Positions 56,856 to 64,000 of a stretch of DNA of 64,000 nucleotides are shown here, piece by piece. Every line of letters begins with the position of its first letter. The first letter of the stretch is position 1. A program made the position numbers and the translations under genes. This DNA comes from Beroe forskalii (lineage: Eukaryota; Ctenophora; Nuda; Beroida; Beroidae). The notes below the pieces were generated by a model. That model saw only the letters and a program-made list of their open reading frames with translations, did not search any database and had not been told where the DNA came from. The DNA is taken from assembly GCA_011033025.1 (NCBI GenBank), contig WFMF01000408.1, positions 42,501 to 106,500 of the forward strand, in the 5' to 3' direction.

Positions 56856-58079
56856 TACTGTTTTCACTGAACCAGTCTGCCCAAAATGCATTGGTCTTAT
56901 AGTGTAGTACCACGGTCTTTAGCTTGTTTGGAGATATTTTACTTTGATAGTGCTATTTCTCGAGCCCCGAATTGTTTTCTTGGCGGCAATCTTAATGAGC
57001 TATCCAGTGGGTATATAATACGTATCAGAGATAAATTGCCGACTTACGAAGGACAGCCATATGCAAGTTATGACCTAATGAAGTGGCATAAAATCAACAT
57101 CACAACAATCTTACAAGAATGTGCTGAAGGCAGAGCATGGTCTGTTATTTCGTGGATAGATTTAGAAGCGAATTATCATTATAGGCAGGTACTCTGATTC
57201 ATAATTTTTAGGAAAGGCAGGTCACATTCCATTTCTTGTCATAGATGGCTTTAATATGCATACATTTGCTTTTTTAAATTTTCTAATTTCTCTGCGGCAT
57301 ATCGCATTCAAAGCCTCAAAACAGTGTTTTTCAACTACCATATTTTCGGAGAAAACCCCACTTACCATCGTAAAACACAACACAACGCCCATTTAGGTAT
57401 ATAATTCGATGCCAGGCTGGTCCAAGCACAAGGAGTTTGTCTACACGGGTCTACTTGGCTAAACAGCATTTAAAACCTTGGTCGAGGTTTGGTGGTAACC
57501 ATTTTGTACGATGCATGACTGCCGTATTTCGCGAAGTCAGATTCTAGACGACTCATGTTGGGTCAATTAGTTAATTAGGTTATGTATGTAGATATGCTAC
57601 GTACCTAGATACATTTTAAATTGAGCATTGGCCTCCACTCTTTCTTGAATTCTTGAGAAAAATATTTCTCGACTTCTTGAGCCATGGTCGACGGCGCTAG
57701 CTCATGAAGCGTGGTAAATTTTAATTAATGCTGAGCCGCGCACTCGATCCAGCGCGTTTGATCTCAATTTTATTTTCGCGGCAGACGCGTATGTGCAAAA
57801 ACATGTGCCAAAATTTCCGCAAAATTGGAGAAATTGGACTTGATGACATATATCTGAGAAAAAAAGTGGATCAATCTATGTTGATTTGCACTTTTGTACT
57901 GGATTTTGAATTTGGATTCCCTCGTTTGGCCATTTTGTCCAAACTGTACATCCTATCACCCTTGTCCCATTTTCTCAAATTCACCTGATATGCCATGTTG
58001 GTATGCATTTTGTGAACAATAACATGTCACATCTGACAGGTGGCCAATTGGGTTCCAAACTCATCATTTTGGTTCTAAT

Positions 58080-59050
58080 AGAACTATATGTCAAGGGCTT
58101 TTGTTCCAAAGTTAAACGATATTTTCATGCCTTGAATTTGGTTGAAGCATCCCATGTGAAATCATTTATGATAACATTCTGTTCAAACTCATGACATGAA
58201 ATGTAAACATTTTTGTTCATGAAAACGATCCATTTCTTCATTGTTTCATTTTGTTCATTTTGTTCATTTTTTTCCAAATGCGCATTCACTCTTATTAACG
58301 GTAACTATATTGGTGCAATTATTATGGATACAAGTAGCTATCAATACATAAACACTCGCCTGGATCAGACATATTGATTCCCTTTGGTTAGAGTCCAAAC
58401 AGGATACATCCTCGGCTGCACTCAGGCATCCCAAAATCTCAAAGTGTACCTGATAGGCATGTCTAACCCAACAATGAACCATCTGACAGGGTTCATATAT
58501 TGAAATTTCAATCAATGCCGACTTGTTCGCTCTGAAATACGGCCCTTGTTAGAACTAATAGAACTATAATTATTGAAGAATTGAGCTTTGTTTATTAAAG
58601 TTAAACTATATTTTCATGCCTTGAATATGGTTGAAGTGAATCGCACGTCAAATGACAGTACTATGATAACATGGCATTTCAAACTCATGACATGACATGA
58701 AAACGATCCATTTCTTCAATGGACATCGAATTACTTGTCATTGTTTCATTTCTTAGCATTTGCTCATTTGGCATTCACTAAAATGTCCATCCAATTCCTT
58801 TCCCAGCAATATATATGCACTCAAATGCCAGTAGCCGTCATTATGTATCGTTTCGCTCGGAACTTGTTTAGCTAGTAAGCTAGTAGCCAACACGATGCAA
58901 GGATTGAATATGCAGTATTCCATATAACCCATCTGAACCATATGCAGGGCATATACCCGAAGTGAAATGTTCAGCAAGCCACAGACGTGCTGGCTCGAAC
59001 TGACTCGCATTCAGACACATTTTCGATCTGTTTATTACGTAATAACATAT
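58080..59050. repeat. Old tandem duplication of about 490 bp
   Basis: Strings such as TTTTCATGCCTTGAAT, TTCAAACTCATGACATGA, AAAACGATCCATTTCTTCA and CCATCTGA recur in the same order around 58,100-58,270 and 58,600-58,760, with the following 250 bases also weakly matched. Confidence 0.5.
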
Positions 59051-59645
59051 CGTATAAACAGTATATGCTTTCCTTTTCTTCACTGCACAACAATATAAAG
59101 TAACGAAGTTAGCCATTTATGTATGCCTTAAAGTTTAAATGTTATTTCTGAATGTAATTAGAAACTCAAAGCGATTCAAAGCATTTTTATTATACGACCA
59201 CAGACCCGAATCTGAAATATTCGAAATATAAAGTCGGAAATGGGTTAATCATTTCGATTACAGGAGTCATTTAAGAATTCCTTCCGTCATTCGATATGTT
59301 TTTTCCTGAGATATCTTTGGTTCCACCACGATAGAACCGAATAGTCAGGGCGAACTTAAGCTGTATAAAATAGAGCTGTATGTGAGAAATCATGCTTTAT
59401 CATGTATAACTGGAACTTAGCCAGAGTGAAAGGTCAATCATAATTTGCAAAATTACTACCTTTGTTAAATTTCTGAGCCTATATACGGCCGTAAAGTAAG
59501 CAATAAACATGCATTTACAACTAACTATCTTTCCTCGAGAGTCTTAGAAGGTGAAGCAACCCTTATTCCAGGATACCAGTGGGCACAACTCTTGTTATTA
59601 ATATTATCCAAAATAAACTGGATAACGACGCTTTGGTTGACTCAC

Positions 59646-60379
59646 ACTGTGTTTAGAAGCACTTTAGTCGCCGCAAACTTGAACTTATTCCCGAAGCTCT
59701 TGGGTGCAGGTTCTTCCTTCGGTTTCTCTCCTCCATTCGGGATATTTTCCGTGTTTTTATCCCCATCACTCTTCACCTCCTCTTCCTTCTTATCTTGATC
59801 CTGTGCACTCGGTGGCAGCATCCTCCTTTCAAACAGTGCTGTAGGTGCAGGTGGCAATGGTGCTGAAGGAGTGACTGATGTGGGTTCGATAACAGCAGTG
59901 ACATTGGCAATTACAGTGGAGGAGTCTTTGTCGCTGTCACTAGGATCCACGCTTATCACAGCGTCCTTCCCGTGGGGGTTAGGAAGAGGTGGCAGGAGTC
60001 AGGACCGGAGGGGAGGAGGAGGAGGTTGGACCATGGGTACTGTACGGGTTTTCTTCGTCTTAGACTTCCTCTTCCTTACAGACCGTCTCTTAGTACTCTG
60101 TGTCGGACCGGTGTTTTGTTCGTTATTAGACGATTCATGTTCCGTATTGTTGTTATTGTTTGGTGTTTCTGGTGGTGGTACAGCAGCTTCTTTGATCTGA
60201 TCCGCTGCGGTATTTCCGATCTGACCATTCACCGGATCAGGGGTCTTTTCTTCGCCGGGGTCTTTGTTTCGTCGGGGGGCCACAGGTACATGTAGGAATG
60301 GTGGCGGTTGAAGGGTGGTCCGACGGTTGTGGGGCAACGGTGGTAACTTCCTGCCATCACTCGACTGTTGGGGGTTCAT
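59646..60379 (-). CDS. Exon of an unrecognised Pro/Lys-rich protein with one in-frame TGA
   Basis: After acceptor TTTTGTCAG the frame reads MNPQQSSDGRKLPPLPHNRR, an Asn run (PNNNNNTEHESSNN), a basic patch (KRRSVRKRKSKTKKTRTV) and a Pro run, then TGA at 59999-60001. The same frame continues without other stops through AVISVDPSDSDKDSSTVIAN and KSFGNKFKFAATKVLLNT to a donor near 59646. Continuity of frame and composition on both sides suggest one exon. The basic patch could be a nuclear localisation signal. No domain recognised. Confidence 0.5.
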
Positions 60380-62055
60380 CTGACAAAACAAAATAGTTGC
60401 AACTCATTAATAAGAAAAGACGCCGATTTTGAAATGGAAGCGATTATGTAGATCATTCTTAGGGTAGCTATGGAGATGGCTGGTAATGAGGAAGAAAACG
60501 GAGTAAACGATTTCAATGACCAATGTAGTGGGCTTTCCCAGCCGATATAAGTACTCAGTCATGCCCCACCGTCATGACAATGAGGTGGCATTTATTTGAA
60601 TTACTGTGCATTTTTCGGGATTCGAAAATGCATAAGTTCTCTAAATCATATGAAGTTAGTATGGTCGTTTGTATCAATGTATATTATATTTATTCTGCGC
60701 GTATATAAAATTTTTATGTAACTTCACAGCATATTTTATTCACTTCTGGAGCGATATGTATGCTTATATATGTATGTTGGATCCTCAAAATGTGCACAGT
60801 AACCATTTGTTACGAACCATTTCATGCTCTTATACTTAGTCAAGTTTCACCGTTCATGCTATATGATGCTACCTGATCTATTTATTATCATACACTTTAA
60901 CCCTGTTGGGGTTGTCACAGAAAAATTTGAAAAATCGTTAAAAGGTTGCTTAGACCCTTGGTTTGTATTGTTGATGACTTGAAATGTTTTAACCACGTGT
61001 GTTCCATGCTGCGATAAATAACCGATAGTTTGGATATATTTCTGGTTGGCTCGCTTAAATAGATCGTTATGTATTATATCCACTATATTCACATACATAT
61101 TGAGATATTGGACTAAAGTATATATCACAACGCATTTAGGAGATATATTGGATCAAAGGTGGAACGAATTCATGGAAGTTGGCGCATATGAAATGAGAAA
61201 ATGTTCATATAACCCATTAAAATTGGTTCTTGATGATTTATGATGCAGGTATCTTAAATCGGATCAAAAGTTATTGATGAATCTCTCTTCTAAGTGAATT
61301 TAATTTCAGGTTTCGTAAGACTTTAGAGACATGAATTTGCGACATTTGACCCATTGACACTTTACATACCCGACATGACATCATCCGACATTTTTGGAAA
61401 TAAATTTTGGAAGTAATCCACTCACGGTGACACGGTAACTCTGAAAGGTATCGGGGCATCCATCACTTTGCACCGATTCTTCATCGTACAAGACCAAACG
61501 TTCTATCAATTACAAAACGAACAACTATCACATATAAGCTACACAAAACATGCATCCGAAAAGTTATTAAAGTATTTATGAGACGCACAAATTTAATAAT
61601 TGTGGAGCGACAAATAAGTATGATGTCCTAAGGACGAACTCATAAAATAACGGTTTATTTTGTTTTGCCTGTGTTTTGTAAAGTTGTAAAGCATGAGGAT
61701 AACAAACAATATAAACATGTCTCCATTTATAACTCACAAGAAAAGGAGTACAAAGAATAAGGATGGTTAAGTCAGGTGCCGTCTAATGAATTTACCTTCT
61801 TTTGTGTCACACAAAGTGCATAATGGTTAGTGGTTTCTGAATAGCTTGCCTCACAAATGAGCATAACTTATAAGGATACTTGGCGAAAACTTGTACACAA
61901 TACCCAAGTGGGTACTCAGCTTCCGAATAAGATCATCACATACCTTATACACAATTTCTACATTTAAGGACAGTTTAACGACATAATAACGACATTTTAA
62001 CTTTTTAACGACAATTTAACGACAATTTAACGACAGCTGCCAGTTCTATCCTCAC
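60380..62055. other. Probable intron with a TTTAACGACA repeat
   Basis: Between two minus-strand exons whose phases do not fit directly, so an unseen exon may lie here. About five units of ATTTAACGACA occur at 61,970-62,032 next to the following exon's donor. Confidence 0.4.
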
Positions 62056-62211
62056 CTGACAAAGGACGAGGTCTGCATGAGTTCGGGCCCTGACGCCCTG
62101 ATGAATCCCACGTAGTCGTCCCTGAGGATGTCTGGCACCCTGCCAGTTTCCAGCAGGGGCAGGTTGACTGAGGATGATCTTCTCAGGGAGCCTGTATAGC
62201 TGGCCCTCTTG
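62056..62211 (-). CDS. Internal exon, Ser/Arg-rich, unknown product
   Basis: This 156-nt exon after a strong acceptor (TGTCCTCCTAG) encodes KRASYTGSLRRSSSVNLPLL and GRVPDILRDDYVGFIRASG, ending SSFV with donor TCAG|GTGAGG. Entry needs two bases, which exon 63802-64000 supplies exactly (GA+C, Asp). RRSSS is a typical kinase-site string. Function unknown. Confidence 0.6.
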
Positions 62212-63801
62212 CTAGGAGGACACAGGACCAGAGAGTGGACTGGGAGGCTGTTATTATGGAATGTGTGGTTGCCGAGTTGCCTGGGTTTCAAGGACAGAAC
62301 TTGGTTGTTGTCAGTCAATTCTTGGCTGTTGTCAGTCAATGCCTTGTCATCGCCGACTCAAATATCATCCATCAGTCCACAAATCTTGGTTGTTTTCAGA
62401 TAAAGCTTGATCGTCCAGTTCTTCATCATCACGCGTTTCTGACTCTTCACCTTGTTCTACTATCTGCCCGTCCTCTGTCATCTTGACGATACGTCAACAT
62501 CAAGGTTCATCCCCTTGTTCCATCACCACTCTGAAATATCATCATCCTCAACAAAAACCATGTTGTCGATAATTGCCTCATCAGCTTTTGTTGTTGTCTG
62601 CCCCGTTTTGACCATCCAAGCTCGGATCGTCTAAACGATATCATCTGACGATACTCGACTGTGTTCTAAGTTATCACCATCTGTTGTAGAATCCTTGCTT
62701 GACCCTCCTTGACTCCTTTCGCCCTCATCAAAACCAACGGATTGTTATTTAAAGGCACTAAGTATGAGATCACAAATGAACAACCGACATCTTAACAAAA
62801 AGGGAATTATATAATATATATAGATTACCACTCGCACCACAGAGGGCCCTCCGCTTCTGGATGGATTGTTGTTATAAACCCCTAAAGACACTAATATATC
62901 ACAGTTACTTTCCTCTCAAACGTCATAGTGTCATTCAGTGGAATGTAAATGGTACAATTAACCCTGCCTGTCACCGATTTCATCTGGATGTAGACTATAA
63001 ACCTAATATATATACTTAATTTACAGAACAAAAGATTCAGTGGAATATAGGTGAACATGTTTTAGTCACCAAAATCATGATTTGGGCTCTATGAAATTAA
63101 AAGACGCAGTTTACTGGATGCAATCGTAAGGCAACCAAAACTTATTTTGGGCTCTGAAATAAAAGACGAGTCGATATTATGCAATCAGAAACACAGCTCA
63201 GCTTTTACTTGATATATTAATAAACACTGAACTTTGGCAAAATTCTATCATGAACCATGCAAGAAGTCTGTAGGATCAAATGGCAGTGCGAGAGCCTCAA
63301 TTCATATGTTTTATTTCATCTAGAAACTCGGAAGTGAACTGAAAGCGACTATTTCTTACTGAATATTTATCATAAATATTGAAGAAAATGATATATAGCA
63401 AGGTTGATTGCATACTAACGATGTGCTCAAAATAAGTTTAAAATGTATTGTTGTCGCCTATTGTTATCGAAGAAGGTGTCGAGTAAAGCGTGAAGAATTG
63501 AACTAAAAGGTTTTTGATTGTTGTTTTCTTTATCACCATTCTGTTAAAGTTAGCATTTGTATTATTTTTAGGTCTAACAGTGGTCTGTCGAAAGTAACAG
63601 AATAAGAATAACTACTAACTAGTGTAATAGGTGTTGTTGAACGAAACTAATCGATTCAGCATGGCTAAAAAACTTACAAGATTGTAGGAAGTTCTTCAAA
63701 TGATGAATGTAGCAACAAATTTTTCTTCCACTTTCCTCTTGAAATTTGCTTAAATCTAAAATAATTAATGAATATTAAAAGAAAGAATAAAATTCGCTTA
63801 C
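62212..63801. other. Probable intron
   Basis: Separates two minus-strand exons (63802-64000 and 62056-62211) that join in phase. A short CTGACAACA(G/A)CCAAGAATTGA repeat lies at 62,300-62,345. Nothing else seen. Confidence 0.45.
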
Positions 63802-64000
63802 TCAAAAGCCCACTTCCGCAGCAGCTTCTTCGTTGTATCCTCTGCAGCATTATCCGTGATCACACCCAGAGAATTAGTGCTTCCCTTACCCTCAGGAATA
63901 TCACTCACTACTTCCTCGCTTGATAGGGATTCAGGGGAAGCAGGTCGTATCTCAATCAGCGGGATGCTCACATCCCCCTTCCTTCTCTCAATCCCCCAAT
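63802..64000 (-). CDS. Exon running off the right edge, unknown product
   Basis: Open from the window end to donor TTTTGA|GTAAGC. It has no ATG, so it is missed by start-based ORF calls. It reads RRKGDVSIPLIEIRPASPES, an acidic Ser-rich stretch and TTKKLLRKWAF. Exit phase 2 matches the exon at 62211. The pair would be part of a gene whose 5' end lies right of the window. Confidence 0.58.

Larger units (their letters stand above)
56000..59640. other. No gene resolved
   Basis: Contains a GTGTCCCAGGTGTG-like imperfect repeat near 56,390-56,470, a palindrome-family relic and the tandem duplication at 58.1-59.0 kb. ORFs are short and compositionally unremarkable. Confidence 0.4.

Noticed and set aside
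1-64000. CRISPR arrays, bacterial operons, rRNA or viral genes
   Set aside because: None seen; the repeats are minisatellites or foldback elements, and all credible coding regions have animal gene structure.

Overview
The window is animal nuclear DNA: AT-rich, intron-rich, with introns full of minisatellites, foldback elements and long non-coding stretches. The recognisable genes are metazoan: cyclic nucleotide-gated (CNG) channels, a NUDT18-type Nudix hydrolase, a polypeptide GalNAc-transferase, a UDP-glycosyltransferase, and an LDLa-repeat GPCR of the kind expanded in marine invertebrates. I read it as an invertebrate, probably marine, and cannot name the species.

Region 1 (1-28,870, mostly minus strand) holds two tandem copies of a CNGA-type channel gene. 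Gene 2 (28,660 down to 13,914) can be read end to end. Eleven exon positions join in perfect phase to give 689 or 682 codons, with an N-terminal leader, S1-S6, a TIGE pore, C-linker, cyclic-nucleotide-binding domain and C-terminal coiled coil. Gene 1 (6,811 down to 190) has the first seven of these exon positions and runs off the left edge. In both genes the exon for S4-S5-pore-S6 is present twice. The two versions have the same entry phase and the same exit phase, and their lengths (653 and 632 nt) make joint inclusion a frameshift. This is the signature of mutually exclusive exons that swap the whole pore module, and it is the main finding. The gene copies encode identical pore exons, although they differ by silent substitutions and their introns differ by insertions.

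Between the genes lie a NUDT18-like gene (7,342-10,667, plus strand, incomplete), a run of low-quality-looking sequence at 7,018-7,184 exactly at the edge of the duplication, and an intronless GalNAc-transferase (15,388-17,163, plus strand) nested antisense in an intron near the 3' end of CNG gene 2. The low-quality run means the tandem duplication could be two alleles joined in assembly.

Region 2 (28.9-64 kb) is gene-poor. It holds a UDP-glycosyltransferase (48,107-49,708, plus), an LDLa/7TM receptor (52,652-55,772, minus, with apparent frame breaks) and several minus-strand exons of low-complexity proteins (34.3-34.7, 37.3-38.3, 43.9-44.2, 51.9, 59.6-60.4, 62.1 and 63.8-64.0 kb). Some of these exons join in phase, so they may belong to one or two large genes that enclose the UGT and the receptor.

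Dispersed elements include a CRE-containing palindrome family, a CCAAT-containing inverted-repeat family, a 185-bp MITE next to a 76-bp palindrome, and a Helitron-like insertion present only in the second CNG copy.
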